NCBI RefSeq assembly: GCF_002863865.1
Contig: NZ_CP022684.1
Coordinates: 2,943,501 to 3,007,500, forward strand
DNA from: Ketobacter alkanivorans
GTDB taxonomy: Bacteria > Pseudomonadota > Gammaproteobacteria > Pseudomonadales > Ketobacteraceae
Direction: 5' to 3'
DNA: 64,000 bases
A model generated the notes under the pieces. The model was not told the DNA's origin. It made no database searches and saw only the letters and a list, made by a program, of their open reading frames with translations. Positions 55,239 to 64,000 of this stretch are shown in pieces (the first letter of the stretch is position 1; each line of letters begins with the position of its first letter). Position numbers and translations under genes: made by a program.

Positions 55239-56431
55239 GCAACATAAGCTTTATGAAAAAGTTGCTGGATGGAGTTGAGGTGGAGTGGATGGAATTAGGA
55301 AGTCTTTGCGTAAGCATTTCATCCGGTAAAAACAAGAAAAAAAGTGAAGAAGGGCTCTATCCTGTTTTTGGTTCGACAGGTGTAATTGGAAGAACGGATA
55401 GCAAAGTCTATGATACAGAGCAGATTTTAGTTGCGCGTGTTGGAGCCAATGCTGGGCGTGTCTATATAGCTCATGGTGAGTATGACGTATCTGACAATAC
55501 GCTAATTGTGCAAAACAAAGGATGCGTTGTTCTGAAGTATTTGTATTACTATCTTGTGAATATTAGGTTAAACCAATTTGCTCAGGGTGCTGGCCAGCCC
55601 TTGATAACAGGGGGGCAACTGAAAGGCTTATCGATCCCCATCCCCTGCCCAAACAACCCCAAAAAATCGCTGGCAATCCAGGCCGAAATTGTCCGCATTC
55701 TTGACGCATTTACCGCCATGACCGCCGAGCTGACCGCCGAGCTGACCGCCGAGCTTAACCTGCGCAAAAAACAATACAACCACTATCGCGACCAGTTGCT
55801 GAGTTTTGAAGAAGGGGAAGTGGAGTGGAAAAATCTAGAAGATGTCGCTTCATTTAGGCGCGGCTCATTCCCCCAGCCCTATGGAAACAGTGAATGGTAT
55901 GACGGAGATGGCTGTATGCCATTCGTTCAGGTTGCTGATGTTGCCGATTTCGGTTTTAGACTTCACCAACAAACGAAGCAGCAGATTTCGAGGCTTGCAC
56001 AGCCTAAAAGTGTATTAGTTGAAAAAGGTACTGTTATTGTTTCGCTACAAGGTACGATTGGGCGTGTTGCCATCACCCAATATGACTGTTACGTTGATAG
56101 AACCCTAGCAATATTCAAAAACTACAAAGCAGCCATAAATAAAAAATATTTTGCTCATCAGCTAAAAGCCAAATTTGATTTAGAAAAAGAGTTTGCCAGA
56201 GGAAGCACTTTGAAAACTATCACAAAGGAGGAGTTTTCGAAGTTCCAGATACCTATCCCACCTATTGAAGAACAGAATCGCATTGTCTCACTTTTGGATA
56301 AATTCGATACTTTGACCCATTCAATCAAAGAAGGCCTACCCCGCGAAATCGAACTGCGCCAGAAGCAATACGAGTATTATCGCGATTTGCTGCTGAGCTT
56401 TCCTAAGCCGGATGCAGAGGTGGCAGCCTGA
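55235..56431 (+). CDS. hsdS: Type I specificity subunit HsdS with triple TAEL repeat
   Basis: 398 aa with two target-recognition domains separated by conserved helices. The first TRD spans roughly residues 15-140, the second 200-330; both conserved regions end with a [14 protein letters not shown] or [15 protein letters not shown] helix. Between the TRDs lies [12 protein letters not shown] (residues 163-174). In EcoR124I and EcoR124II, two versus three TAEL units set a 6- versus 7-base spacer in the target. The TRD sequences are AT-rich compared with the flanking conserved parts, as expected for exchanged specificity modules. Sequence recognised: not predictable by eye. Confidence 0.93.
   Translation: MSNISFMKKLLDGVEVEWMELGSLCVSISSGKNKKKSEEGLYPVFGSTGVIGRTDSKVYDTEQILVARVGANAGRVYIAHGEYDVSDNTLIVQNKGCVVLKYLYYYLVNIRLNQFAQGAGQPLITGGQLKGLSIPIPCPNNPKKSLAIQAEIVRILDAFTAMTAELTAELTAELNLRKKQYNHYRDQLLSFEEGEVEWKNLEDVASFRRGSFPQPYGNSEWYDGDGCMPFVQVADVADFGFRLHQQTKQQISRLAQPKSVLVEKGTVIVSLQGTIGRVAITQYDCYVDRTLAIFKNYKAAINKKYFAHQLKAKFDLEKEFARGSTLKTITKEEFSKFQIPIPPIEEQNRIVSLLDKFDTLTHSIKEGLPREIELRQKQYEYYRDLLLSFPKPDAEVAA
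55721..55756 (+). repeat. Three 12-bp tandem repeats in hsdS encoding TAEL
   Basis: ACCGCCGAGCTG at 55721-55732 and 55733-55744, and ACCGCCGAGCTT at 55745-55756. Unit length 12 keeps the frame when copies are gained or lost, each change adding or removing four residues in the spacer helix. Confidence 0.95.
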
Positions 56432-56432
56432 G

Positions 56433-57632
56433 ATGAGCAAGACGCTGACAGAAATTGCGGAGCAGTTAAATGCGCCCAGAATGGTGAAGAATAAGAAGAC
56501 CACCGAGGTCGAAGTCGTCACGCAAGTGCCGAAAGTACAGCTAATCTACGCATTCAACGGCACGGGCAAAACCCGTCTTTCTCGTGAGTTCAAGCAGCTG
56601 GTTGCACCCAAAGGCAATGGCGATGATGACGAAGCCATTTCGCCACGGGAGAAAATCCTCTACTACAACGCCTTCACTGAAGATCTCTTTTACTGGGATA
56701 ACGATTTAGAAGAGGATGCAGCCCCTAAGCTGAAAATTCAGCCGAATACCTATACCGACTGGTTACTCACCTTGCTGAACGACCTTGGGCAAGATGCGAA
56801 TATCGTTAAATACTTCCAGCACTTCGCAAATGACAAGTTAACCCCGCATTTCAGTGAAGACTATGCCGAAGTCACCTTTACCCTGGAGCGAGGTGACGAT
56901 AAAGGCACGGAGCCACTGAAAATATCCAAGGGTGAAGAAAGTAACTTTATCTGGAGTGTTTTCTACACGCTGTTGGATCAGGTGATTGCCATCCTCAATG
57001 TCGCAGAGCCAGAGAATCGTGAGACTAGGCAGTTTGATCAGCTGGAGTATGTGTTTATTGATGATCCCGTAAGTTCATTGGATGAAAACCACTTGATCGA
57101 ACTGGCCGTCAACTTGGCTGGGCTGATCAAGTCCAGCAAGTCTAACTTGAAGTTCATTATCACCACCCACAGCCCGCTTTTTTATAACGTGCTCTACAAC
57201 GAGCTAAACAGTAAAGCCTGTTATCTGTTGGAACGGTTTGAAGATGGCTCCTTTGCGCTGCTGGATAAGCACGGCGATTCCAATAAGAGCTTCTCTTATC
57301 ACCTGTATTTGAAACAGACACTGGAAAAAGCCATCGCTGAAAACACTGTGCAGAAGTACCACTTCACACTTTTACGTAACCTGTATGAAAAGACGGCAAG
57401 CTTTCTGGGTTATCCAAAATGGTCAGAACTCCTGCCCGATGACAAGCAGGCGTATTTAAACCGCATTATTCAATTTACCAGTCATTCAACACTATCGAAT
57501 GAAGTCGTCGCCGAACCAAGTGGGCCTGAAAAGAATACGGTAGGCTTGTTACTGAATCACTTGGTCAGCAATTACGGCTTTTGGCAGCAGGCAGACCCTA
57601 CCGCCAGCGCGACCGTGGAGCCACAAGGATAA
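56433..57632 (+). CDS. prrC: Anticodon nuclease PrrC (tRNA-Lys-specific, ABC-ATPase-like)
   Basis: 399 aa from ATG 56433, right after the hsdS stop; E. coli PrrC is 396 aa. N domain: Walker A FNGTGKT (residues 41-47), signature SKGEES (165-170), Walker B YVFIDDP (207-213), D-loop SSLDENH and THS H-loop. C-terminal nuclease domain: Arg 315 and Glu 319 in LLRNLYEK, and His 351 in TSHSTLS, which correspond to the catalytic Arg320/Glu324/His356 of E. coli PrrC with a constant offset of five. The GDSNKSF segment contains Asp 282, the counterpart of the Asp287 involved in tRNA-Lys recognition. In E. coli it is kept silent by EcoprrI and is released when phage T4 Stp blocks that complex, so infection triggers tRNA cleavage. 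Confidence 0.95.
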   Translation: MSKTLTEIAEQLNAPRMVKNKKTTEVEVVTQVPKVQLIYAFNGTGKTRLSREFKQLVAPKGNGDDDEAISPREKILYYNAFTEDLFYWDNDLEEDAAPKLKIQPNTYTDWLLTLLNDLGQDANIVKYFQHFANDKLTPHFSEDYAEVTFTLERGDDKGTEPLKISKGEESNFIWSVFYTLLDQVIAILNVAEPENRETRQFDQLEYVFIDDPVSSLDENHLIELAVNLAGLIKSSKSNLKFIITTHSPLFYNVLYNELNSKACYLLERFEDGSFALLDKHGDSNKSFSYHLYLKQTLEKAIAENTVQKYHFTLLRNLYEKTASFLGYPKWSELLPDDKQAYLNRIIQFTSHSTLSNEVVAEPSGPEKNTVGLLLNHLVSNYGFWQQADPTASATVEPQG

Positions 57633-57636
57633 CGCC

Positions 57637-58465
57637 ATGCCTAACCTGAGCCTACAAGACCAAGCCACCGAGTTTCTGCTCTATACCGCCCCCACAGGCG
57701 AGGTGAAAGTCGAGGTACTGCTGAGCGGTGAAACCCTCTGGCTGACCCAAAAACGCATGGCCGAGCTGTTTGGTGTGGGCGTGCCTGCCATCTCCAAACA
57801 CCTGAAAAACATCTTTGAAAGCAATGAGTTACAGGAGGAAGTGGTTGTTTCCATTTTGGAAAATACCACTGAACACGGCGCCGTGGCGGGCCTGACCCAA
57901 ACCCAGCAGGTGAAATACTACAACCTGGATGCGGTTATATCCGTGGGCTATCGGGTCAACTCGGCGCAGGCCACCCAGTTCCGTATCTGGGCGACGGCGC
58001 TCATCAAGGATTACATCATCAAGGGCTTTGCCATGGATGATGAACGCTTAAAGAATGGTCGATTTTTCGGTAAAGACTACTTCCGCGAGCTGCTGGAGCG
58101 GGTGCGCTCCATTCGTGCCAGTGAGCGGCGCATCTACCAGCAGATAACCGATATTTTTGCCGAATGCAGTATCGACTACGACCCCAAATCCAAAACCACC
58201 CAGCAGTTCTATGCCCATGTGCAAGATAAATTTCACTTTGCCATCACGGGCCATACCGCCGCCGAGATCATTTCGCTGAAAGCCGATGCCAGTAAACCCT
58301 TAATGTGCATGAGCACCTATAAAAATGCGCCCGCTGGCCGGGTGTTGAAGTCGGATACGACGGTGGCGAAAAATTACCTGAGTGAAGATGAAATCAAAAA
58401 ACTGGAACGCGCCGTGTCGGCATTTTTTGACTATATCGAAGGCATTATCGAACGGCGTAATACCT
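57637..58465 (+). pseudogene. rhuM: rhuM, N-terminal part, interrupted by an IS element
   Basis: The gene reads without error for 276 codons up to ...RRNT at the IS boundary, then runs into IS sequence giving 11 foreign residues before a stop at 58500. The protein has an N-terminal helix-turn-helix-like part (LTQKRMAELFGVGVPAISKHLKNIF), a conserved region with KYYNLDAVISVGYRVNS and QFRIWAT (a Bro-N/KilA-like pattern), and helices. It belongs to the virulence RhuM family, which is often found inside type I restriction operons. Joined to the C-terminal piece it would be 345 aa. Confidence 0.85.
58462..58465 (+). repeat. Left target-site duplication ACCT
   Basis: The four bases before the IS left end; repeated at 59733-59736. 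Confidence 0.8.
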
Positions 58466-58490
58466 CCGTGTTACCCACAATTAGTAGACA
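58466..58490 (+). repeat. Left terminal inverted repeat of the IS
   Basis: CCGTGTTACCC, CACAATTAGTAGACA pattern; aligned with the reverse complement of the right end, the core GTGTT-CCCACAA--AGTAGACA differs at only three positions. Confidence 0.8.
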
Positions 58491-58529
58491 TCCTTTATAG
58501 TTAGACTAACCACTATGGAGGTGTCCGAG

Positions 58530-58838
58530 ATGGCACGCAAGAAGACCCAAGCTTATACCGAAGAATTCCGCCGAGAAGCGGTAAACAGAGCCTCGAAAGA
58601 CGGCATTACTACTGCTCAGGTTGCAAAAGAGCTAGGAGTGAGTGCCCAGCAGATCTATAACTGGCGTCGTCAGTTCACCCGTCTTTCTGATAAGCAGTTC
58701 AATACGGTAGATGGTGTTGATTATTCTAAGCAGGAGAGTGAAGAAACGCGTAGGCTACGTCGGGAAAACAAGAAGCTCAAAGAGGAGTTGGAATTCCTAA
58801 AAAAGGCAGCTGCGTACTTCGCGAACGACCAAAAGTGA
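58530..58838 (+). CDS. IS3-family transposase OrfA
   Basis: 102 aa from ATG 58530, chosen for GGAGGT 7-8 bases upstream. Helix-turn-helix of the Tnp_1 family (TAQVAKELGVSAQQIYNWRRQF) and a C-terminal leucine-zipper-like helix (RRLRRENKKLKEELEFLKKAAA). It ends by overlapping OrfB; the slippery site at 58799-58805 allows a -1 frameshift to an OrfAB fusion of about 390 aa. Confidence 0.93.
   Translation: MARKKTQAYTEEFRREAVNRASKDGITTAQVAKELGVSAQQIYNWRRQFTRLSDKQFNTVDGVDYSKQESEETRRLRRENKKLKEELEFLKKAAAYFANDQK
58799..58805 (+). promoter_or_regulatory. Programmed -1 frameshift heptamer A6G
   Basis: AAAAAAG read as A AAA AAG in the OrfA frame; after slippage the OrfB frame is open across the overlap. 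This is the standard IS3-family slippery site. Confidence 0.85.
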
Positions 58839-59701
58839 AGTACGCCTTGATCAGTGAGTATACGGATCAGTATCCGGTCACTCTCATGTGCCGTGTTCTG
58901 AAGGTATCCAGATCCGGTTATTATCGGTGGCTGGAACGCCCTATTAGTGATCAAGCTCAGCGCCGGCTGGAGATGGAAGAGCTGATCAAAGACACCTACG
59001 AGGCTTTTGAGGCCATATACGGAGCGCCTAGATTGGCTAAAGAGCTGGCGGAGCTTGGTCATCCCTGTTCCGTCAATTATGTCGCTCAGATCATGTTTGA
59101 GCAGGGAATAAGGGCCTTGAATGGTAAAGGCTTCAAGTATCCCAGACATAGCCTGACGATGCATAATGTTTCGGACAACCTGCTGTGGCGTGACTTCTCT
59201 GCCTGCCAGCCAAACGAGAAATGGACGACCGATATCACCTATATCTGGGTCAAGGATCGTTGGTTGTACTTGGCGGTGGTGATGGATCTGTTCTCGCGCC
59301 GAATTGTGGGCTGGAGCCTGGATACCTCAATGACAGAGGCCCTGATATCCAAAGCCATGGATATGGCCCTGCGGCAAAGGGAGACCACACCAGGTCTGAT
59401 CGTGCATTCCGATCGAGGCACCCAATACCGTTCGCAGGCGTACATTGATTATCTACGCGCTAACGAAATTAGCATCAGCATGAGTCGAAAGGGAAACTGC
59501 TGGGACAATGCACCAATGGAGTCGTTCTTTAGTCGGCTCAAGGTTGAATTGATCTACCCGAAGAATTACCGGACGATAGATGAGGCTCGATCGGGTATAT
59601 TTGCCTATATCGAGATATTCTATAACCGTAAGAGAAGGCACTCAGCAAACGATGGGGTAAGCCCCGTTGAATATGAGGAAGCAGCTGCTATGGCTGCATA
59701 G
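58835..59701 (+). CDS. IS3-family transposase OrfB (DDE integrase)
   Basis: 288 aa from GTG 58835, or fused to OrfA by frameshift. HTH_21 domain (YGAPRLAKELAELGHPCSVNYVAQIM) followed by an rve integrase core. DDE residues: Asp in WTTDITYIWV, Asp in VHSDRGTQY, Glu in NAPMESFFSRLK, and the terminal NRKRRHSANDG signature. No disruption is visible. Confidence 0.95.
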   Translation: MKYALISEYTDQYPVTLMCRVLKVSRSGYYRWLERPISDQAQRRLEMEELIKDTYEAFEAIYGAPRLAKELAELGHPCSVNYVAQIMFEQGIRALNGKGFKYPRHSLTMHNVSDNLLWRDFSACQPNEKWTTDITYIWVKDRWLYLAVVMDLFSRRIVGWSLDTSMTEALISKAMDMALRQRETTPGLIVHSDRGTQYRSQAYIDYLRANEISISMSRKGNCWDNAPMESFFSRLKVELIYPKNYRTIDEARSGIFAYIEIFYNRKRRHSANDGVSPVEYEEAAAMAA

Positions 59702-59707
59702 TTAGAG

Positions 59708-59732
59708 TGTCTACTTTTTGTGGGGAACACCA
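59708..59732 (+). repeat. Right terminal inverted repeat of the IS
   Basis: TGTCTACTTTTTGTGGGGAACACCA read on the + strand, the reverse complement of the left-end core. Confidence 0.8.
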
Positions 59733-59736
59733 ACCT
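59733..59736 (+). repeat. Right target-site duplication ACCT
   Basis: Second copy of the four bases at 58462-58465. Confidence 0.8.
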
Positions 59737-59945
59737 TTACCATGGAAAGTTTCGCCGAGAGTGTGAACAAGTTTTTGGCGTTTAATGAGTACAAGATTCT
59801 GGAAGGCTACGGCACCATTTCTCGCCAAAACGCTGAATCGAAAGCCTTTGCTGAATACGAAAAATTTAACAAACAGCAGCGCATTGAGTCAGACTTTGAC
59901 CGTGAAGTGAAAAAGGTGCTGCAAAAAAAGGATAACGACCAATGA
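59737..59945 (+). pseudogene. rhuM: rhuM, C-terminal part, after the IS
   Basis: About 69 codons (FTMESFAESVNKFLAF ... [12 protein letters not shown]), in frame with the left part once the IS is removed, ending in a TGA that overlaps the hsdR start (ATGA). A reading frame with a start inside the IS end (TTG 59718) also runs through it, so a short fusion peptide could be made. No decay is seen, suggesting a recent insertion. Confidence 0.85.
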
Positions 59946-62900
59946 CGAATTACAAAACCATTGCCGAATCCAATAACTTTATTGTTCTGGATAAATACAA
60001 CAAAGAGTGGAAGGTAGCCGAAAGCTATCAGAGCGAAGGCGACTTGGAGGGGGAGCTAATTCAGGATCTGGTCAATCAAGGCTACGAGTATCTGCCTGCG
60101 CTGAATAACCCGGAAGCCATGCTGGCCAATGTGCGAGTGCAACTGCAAGCACTGAATAGCGTGGAGTTCTTGGAGGGTGAATGGAAGCGGTTTGTCGAAA
60201 CTTATCTGGATAAGCCTAGCGACAGCATTGTCGATAAAACCCGCAAGATTCACGATGACTACATTCATGATTTTGTGTTTGACGATGGCCGCATCAAAAA
60301 CATCTACTTGTTGGATAAAAACAACATCACCCGTAACAAAGTGCAGGTGATAAAGCAGTTTGAACAAGCTGGCAGCCATGCCAACCGCTACGATGTGACT
60401 ATTCTGGTGAATGGCTTGCCGTTGGTGCACGTAGAGCTGAAAAAACGCGGTGTCGCCATTCGTGAAGCCTTTAATCAGGTGCACCGCTACAGTAAAGAGA
60501 GCTTTAACAGCCAGGGCTCGCTGTATAAGTACTTGCAGTTGTTTGTGATCTCTAATGGCACTGATAGCCGCTATTTTGCCAATACCACTGCGCGCAATAA
60601 AAACAGCTTCGACTTCACCATGAACTGGGCGAAGGCCGATAACAGCCTGATTAAAGATCTAAAAGACTTTACTGCCACCTTTTTCCAGAAAAATACCCTG
60701 CTCAATGTGTTGCTGCATTACTCCGTACTTGACGTAAGCGACACGCTGCTGGTGATGCGCCCCTATCAAATTGCCGCCACCGAGCGCACCTTATGGAAGG
60801 TAAAAAGCTCGTATGAAGCCAAAAATTGGAGTAAACCCGAAAGTGGCGGTTATATTTGGCATACCACCGGCTCGGGTAAAACCTTAACCAGTTTTAAAGC
60901 AGCGCGACTGGCCACCGAACTGGAGTTTATCGACAAGGTGTTCTTTGTGGTGGACAGGAAAGATCTCGACTACCAGACCATGAAGGAATACCAGCGCTTT
61001 TCTCCCGATAGCGTGAACGGATCGGACAGCACCGCAGGGTTAAAACGTAATATAGATAAAGAAGATAACAAAATCATCGTCACTACGATTCAGAAGCTCA
61101 ATAACTTGATGAAGAGCGAGGGCGACCTGACCATCTACAACAGGCAAGTGGTGTTTATCTTTGATGAATGCCACCGCAGCCAGTTTGGTGAAGCGCAGAA
61201 GAACCTGAAGAAGAAGTTCAAAAAATTCTATCAGTTCGGTTTTACCGGAACACCGATTTTCCCGCAGAACGCCTTGGGTGCAGAAACTACGGCCAGTGTG
61301 TTTGGCCGGGAGCTTCACTCCTATGTGATCACCGATGCCATTCGGGATGAAAAGGTGCTCAAGTTCAAGGTGGACTACAACGATGTCCGCCCCAAGTTTA
61401 AGGAAATAGAAACCGAGCAAGATGAAAAAAAACTCAATGCAGCAGAAAACAAACAAGCCCTGCTGCATCCCGAACGTATTCGCGAGATATCCCAATACAT
61501 TCTGAATAACTACCGCCACAAGACTCACCGTCTGCAAGGCTTTGGTAAAGGCAGTGGTAAGGGCTTTAACGCTATGTTTGCGGTGAGCAGTGTAGATGCC
61601 GCCAAGTACTACTATGAATCGTTGAAGCAATTGCAGACTGGCCGCGAGAAACCATTAAAAATCGCCACCATATTCTCTTTCGTCGCCAATGAAGAGCAGG
61701 ATGCAGTGGGCGATATTTTGGATGAGAGCTTTGATGTCTCCGCCATGAATTCAAGCGCCAAAGAGTTTTTAAGTGCCGCTATTGCCGACTACAACGCCTT
61801 CTTTAAAACCAGTTTCAGTGTCGACAGTAACGGCTTCCAGAACTATTACCGTGATTTGGCCAAGCGGGTGAAATCCAAGGAAATTGACTTGCTGATTGTG
61901 GTGGGCATGTTCCTCACCGGCTTTGATGCACCGACGCTCAATACCTTGTTTGTAGATAAAAACCTGCGTTACCACGGTTTGATACAGGCCTATTCACGCA
62001 CCAACCGCATTTACGATGCGACCAAAACCTTCGGCAATATCGTCACTTTCCGCGATCTTGAAAAGGCCACTGTGGATGCCGTTACGCTGTTTGGCGATAA
62101 AAACACCAAGAACGTGGTGCTGGAGAAGAGCTACAAGGAATACATGGAGGGCTTTACCGATGTAGTAACCGGTGAGGCGCGGCGGGGCTTCATGGATGTG
62201 GTAAGCGAGTTGGAGCAGCGCTTTCCTGATCCGGCTGCCATCGAGAAAGAGTCCGATAAAAAAGCCTTTGCCAAGCTATTTGGTGAATACTTGCGCGTTG
62301 AGAATGTGCTGCAAAACTACGACGAGTTTGCCAGCCTGAAAGCCCTTCAAAACCTGGATATGAGCGACCCAGAAGCGGTTGAGGCGTTTAAAGCCGAGCA
62401 CTATCTGGATGATGCAAAACTGTCTGAATTGCAGACTATACGCCTGCCGGTCGAGCGTAAGATTCAGGACTATCGCTCTACCTACAACGATATCCGCGAC
62501 TGGCAACGTAGACAGAAATCGGCAGAAGAGGAAGAAAAATCCACCATAGACTGGGACGACGTGGTGTTTGAGGTGGATCTGCTCAAATCCCAAGAGATCA
62601 ATCTGGATTACATTTTAGAGTTGATCTTTGAGCACAACAAAAAGAACAAGAGCAAAGCCGATCTGGTTGACGAAGTGCGCCGCGTGATACGCGCCAGCCT
62701 GGGCAACCGCGCTAAGGAAAGCCTGGTGGTGGACTTTATCAATCAAACCGACCTCGACCAGATTGGCGATAAGGTCAGCGTGATCGAAGCCTTCTTTGCC
62801 TTTGCCCAGGCCGAGCAGCAGCGCGAAGCCGAGGAGCTGATTGGCGCAGAAAACTTAAATGCAGAGGCAGCCCGACGTTATATAACTACCTCGCTCAAGA

Positions 62901-63052
62901 GGGAGTATGCCAGCGACGCAGGAACAGAGCTGAATGCCATTCTGCCCAAAATGAGCCCTTTAAACCCACATTACCTCACCAAGAAGCAAAGCGTTTTCCA
63001 AAAAATAGCTGCGTTCGTGGAGAAGTTTAAAGGTGTGGGTGGGAAAATCTAG
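59942..63052 (+). CDS. hsdR: Type I restriction endonuclease/translocase subunit HsdR (type IC-like)
   Basis: 1036 aa; EcoR124I HsdR is 1038. Endonuclease residues Asp 151, Glu 165 and Lys 167 (RYDVTILV ... VELKKRG) match the EcoR124I numbers. Translocase motifs: TTGSGKT (308-314, Lys 313), DECH (408-411), FTGTP (motif III), and QAYSRTNR (motif VI). It moves DNA past the complex and cuts at random distant sites. The ATG lies inside the rhuM stop, so it depended on rhuM translation; the IS 210 bases upstream may now change its expression. The frame itself is intact. Confidence 0.96.
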   Translation: MTNYKTIAESNNFIVLDKYNKEWKVAESYQSEGDLEGELIQDLVNQGYEYLPALNNPEAMLANVRVQLQALNSVEFLEGEWKRFVETYLDKPSDSIVDKTRKIHDDYIHDFVFDDGRIKNIYLLDKNNITRNKVQVIKQFEQAGSHANRYDVTILVNGLPLVHVELKKRGVAIREAFNQVHRYSKESFNSQGSLYKYLQLFVISNGTDSRYFANTTARNKNSFDFTMNWAKADNSLIKDLKDFTATFFQKNTLLNVLLHYSVLDVSDTLLVMRPYQIAATERTLWKVKSSYEAKNWSKPESGGYIWHTTGSGKTLTSFKAARLATELEFIDKVFFVVDRKDLDYQTMKEYQRFSPDSVNGSDSTAGLKRNIDKEDNKIIVTTIQKLNNLMKSEGDLTIYNRQVVFIFDECHRSQFGEAQKNLKKKFKKFYQFGFTGTPIFPQNALGAETTASVFGRELHSYVITDAIRDEKVLKFKVDYNDVRPKFKEIETEQDEKKLNAAENKQALLHPERIREISQYILNNYRHKTHRLQGFGKGSGKGFNAMFAVSSVDAAKYYYESLKQLQTGREKPLKIATIFSFVANEEQDAVGDILDESFDVSAMNSSAKEFLSAAIADYNAFFKTSFSVDSNGFQNYYRDLAKRVKSKEIDLLIVVGMFLTGFDAPTLNTLFVDKNLRYHGLIQAYSRTNRIYDATKTFGNIVTFRDLEKATVDAVTLFGDKNTKNVVLEKSYKEYMEGFTDVVTGEARRGFMDVVSELEQRFPDPAAIEKESDKKAFAKLFGEYLRVENVLQNYDEFASLKALQNLDMSDPEAVEAFKAEHYLDDAKLSELQTIRLPVERKIQDYRSTYNDIRDWQRRQKSAEEEEKSTIDWDDVVFEVDLLKSQEINLDYILELIFEHNKKNKSKADLVDEVRRVIRASLGNRAKESLVVDFINQTDLDQIGDKVSVIEAFFAFAQAEQQREAEELIGAENLNAEAARRYITTSLKREYASDAGTELNAILPKMSPLNPHYLTKKQSVFQKIAAFVEKFKGVGGKI

Positions 63053-63142
63053 CCGTAGATTTATATCGCATAGAGTGCTTGAGATTTTGTATGCCGCAAG
63101 TTTCGGGTGGCCATCGCGCCGGGTTAACCGGATACTGTGCCT

Positions 63143-64000
63143 ATGTCTTTACAGGTGAAAAGCACTGTGAATAGCCCAGCAATGAACCCAGCCGAAACCC
63201 ATCGACATTATCAGCAAGTGGCTGCGGCCATTGCCTTCTGTGTGGAGCAACGAGTTGCCCAGCCTGGTCTGGCTGAGTTGTCCGAGCACTTGGGGCTGAG
63301 TGAGTTTCACCTGCAGCGCCTGTTTTCGGAGTGGGTGGGGGTGTCGCCCAAGCAGTTTTTGAAGTTCCTTACCAAGCAGGAGGCCAAACGTCGGTTGCAA
63401 CAGCAGTCGGTGTTGGATGCGGCGTTGGATCTGGGTTTGAGCGGCAGTGGTCGTTTGCATGATCTGATGGTGACCTGTGAAGCGGTCACGCCGGGGCAGT
63501 TCAAGCAGCAGGGGGCCGGCTTGGAAATCCATTATGGTGTGGTGGCTTCGCCCTTTGGTGAGGCGTTGCTGGCGCAGACCCCAAAAGGGGTGTGTAAGCT
63601 GGGTTTTTTTGATGGGGCCGATGGTTGGGAGCGGTTGTTGCTGGAGTTACAGGCAGAGTGGCCCAAGGCTACGCTGCGGCGGGATGATGGGGTGGTTGCG
63701 CCCACGGCGGCCAAGGTATTTGGCAGCGCAACCCGTGCATCCAATAAAATGGAGCCTGGGCGTTTGCATGTATTGATGAAAGGCAGCCCGTTTCAGCTCA
63801 AGGTGTGGGAGGCGTTATTGGCCATCCCGCAAGGAGAGATTCGCACCTATCAGCAGGTGGCCGATGCTATTGGTTCACCGGATGCGGTGCGGGCGGTGGC
63901 CAGCGCCATTGGCCGCAATCACGTTGGTTATCTGATCCCTTGCCATCGGGTGATTCGCAGCACTGGCGAGTTCAGTCAGTACGCCTGGGGTGCCACCCGC
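63143..64000 (+). CDS. Ada-like bifunctional regulator/methylated-DNA-protein cysteine methyltransferase (3' end outside window)
   Basis: The frame is open from ATG 63143 to the window end (286 codons). Residues ~25-115 are an AraC-type DNA-binding domain (LAELSEHLGLSEFHLQRLF, VSPKQFLKFLT, AALDLGLSGSGRLHDL). After a ribonuclease-like methyltransferase N-half, the active site PCHRVIR with Cys 267 and the RTYQQVADAIGSP helix (HTH of the OGT domain) follow. The N-terminal Zn-binding Ada domain, which in E. coli repairs phosphotriesters, is missing, so it is the two-domain form common in Pseudomonas. It repairs O6-alkylguanine; the stop is just beyond the window. Confidence 0.9.
   Translation, partial: MSLQVKSTVNSPAMNPAETHRHYQQVAAAIAFCVEQRVAQPGLAELSEHLGLSEFHLQRLFSEWVGVSPKQFLKFLTKQEAKRRLQQQSVLDAALDLGLSGSGRLHDLMVTCEAVTPGQFKQQGAGLEIHYGVVASPFGEALLAQTPKGVCKLGFFDGADGWERLLLELQAEWPKATLRRDDGVVAPTAAKVFGSATRASNKMEPGRLHVLMKGSPFQLKVWEALLAIPQGEIRTYQQVADAIGSPDAVRAVASAIGRNHVGYLIPCHRVIRSTGEFSQYAWGATR

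Larger units (their letters stand above)
58466..59732 (+). mobile_element. IS3-family insertion sequence inside rhuM
   Basis: 1267 bp with OrfA and OrfB, imperfect terminal inverted repeats and a 4-bp ACCT duplication at 58462-58465 and 59733-59736. Removing the element and one copy of ACCT restores the rhuM frame exactly (R-N-T-F-T-M-E-S). Ends were set from this reconstruction and from the terminal repeats. The sequence looks intact with a full DDE site, so it is probably able to move. Subgroup not assigned. Confidence 0.9.

Noticed and set aside
56433..57632. Generic AAA ATPase (RloC-like) instead of PrrC
   Set aside because: Length (399), lack of a long coiled-coil and Zn hook, and residue-by-residue match of the nuclease triad and GDSNKSF favour PrrC.
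1..64000. tRNA, rRNA or CRISPR genes
   Set aside because: No cloverleaf-like CCA-ended segment, rRNA signature or regular repeat-spacer array was seen while reading both strands; a dedicated scan would be needed to be certain.

Overview
The window looks like a chromosomal segment of a free-living, probably marine and hydrocarbon-associated gammaproteobacterium near the Pseudomonadales/Oceanospirillales (Alcanivorax, Ketobacter or Marinobacter-like). I infer this from gene order and gene content, not from a database search. The order pstCAB-phoU ... phoR-phoB-ubiA-ubiC-rubredoxin-rubredoxin reductase-HU, and the block rsmD-M16-M16 / ftsY-ftsE-ftsX ... rpoH, are the ones known from Pseudomonas. 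A FadL-type porin, a rubredoxin/rubredoxin reductase pair and a XylM/XylA-like hydroxylase point to hydrophobic carbon sources.

Layout. 1-9.7 kb: phosphate uptake and its control (pstC partial, pstA, pstB, phoU, phoR, phoB with a Pho box), interrupted by a TraF-like/DUF4124-like envelope pair and yajQ. 9.7-13.6 kb: ubiquinone entry genes ubiA and ubiC, rubredoxin (54 aa) with its reductase, an HU-family protein and an SCP2-like protein. 13.6-19.7 kb: a cation:dicarboxylate/amino-acid symporter behind a structured leader, a secreted hypothetical, an AraC regulator, a decayed lipase-like pseudogene and an HDOD protein. 19.8-26.5 kb: rsmD, an inactive/active M16 peptidase pair, and divergent ftsY-ftsE-ftsX. 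26.5-31.0 kb: an RCC1-repeat lipoprotein, a FadL-family porin and a TetR regulator lie between ftsX and rpoH. 31.0-33.5 kb: rpoH with a sigma-32-type promoter and a perfect CIRCE element, then two small exported proteins.

33.5-40.1 kb: one leftward block encoding a XylA-like ferredoxin reductase, a XylM/AlkB-like membrane hydroxylase, and an RND adaptor and permease, headed by a promoter that overlaps a palindrome. 40.2-49.4 kb: DUF423, thiS, thiG, trmB, a surface metalloprotease-propeller-barrel protein, a MASE1-CHASE histidine kinase, a class I HMG-CoA reductase and a CPCC protein. 49.5-52.2 kb: feoAB with a Fur box.

52.5-63.1 kb is a defence locus: fic, hsdM, hsdS, prrC (tRNA-Lys anticodon nuclease), rhuM and hsdR. 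It is a type IC restriction-modification system of the EcoR124I/EcoprrI kind carrying an embedded anticodon nuclease. A 1267-bp IS3-family element, flanked by a 4-bp duplication, has split rhuM just upstream of the rhuM-hsdR overlap. HsdS carries three TAEL repeats. The HsdR nuclease and ATPase residues and the PrrC active-site residues are all present, so the IS insertion leaves an apparently intact toxin next to a restriction subunit whose expression may be altered. The window ends inside an Ada-like AraC/O6-alkylguanine methyltransferase gene. I saw no tRNA, rRNA or CRISPR array.
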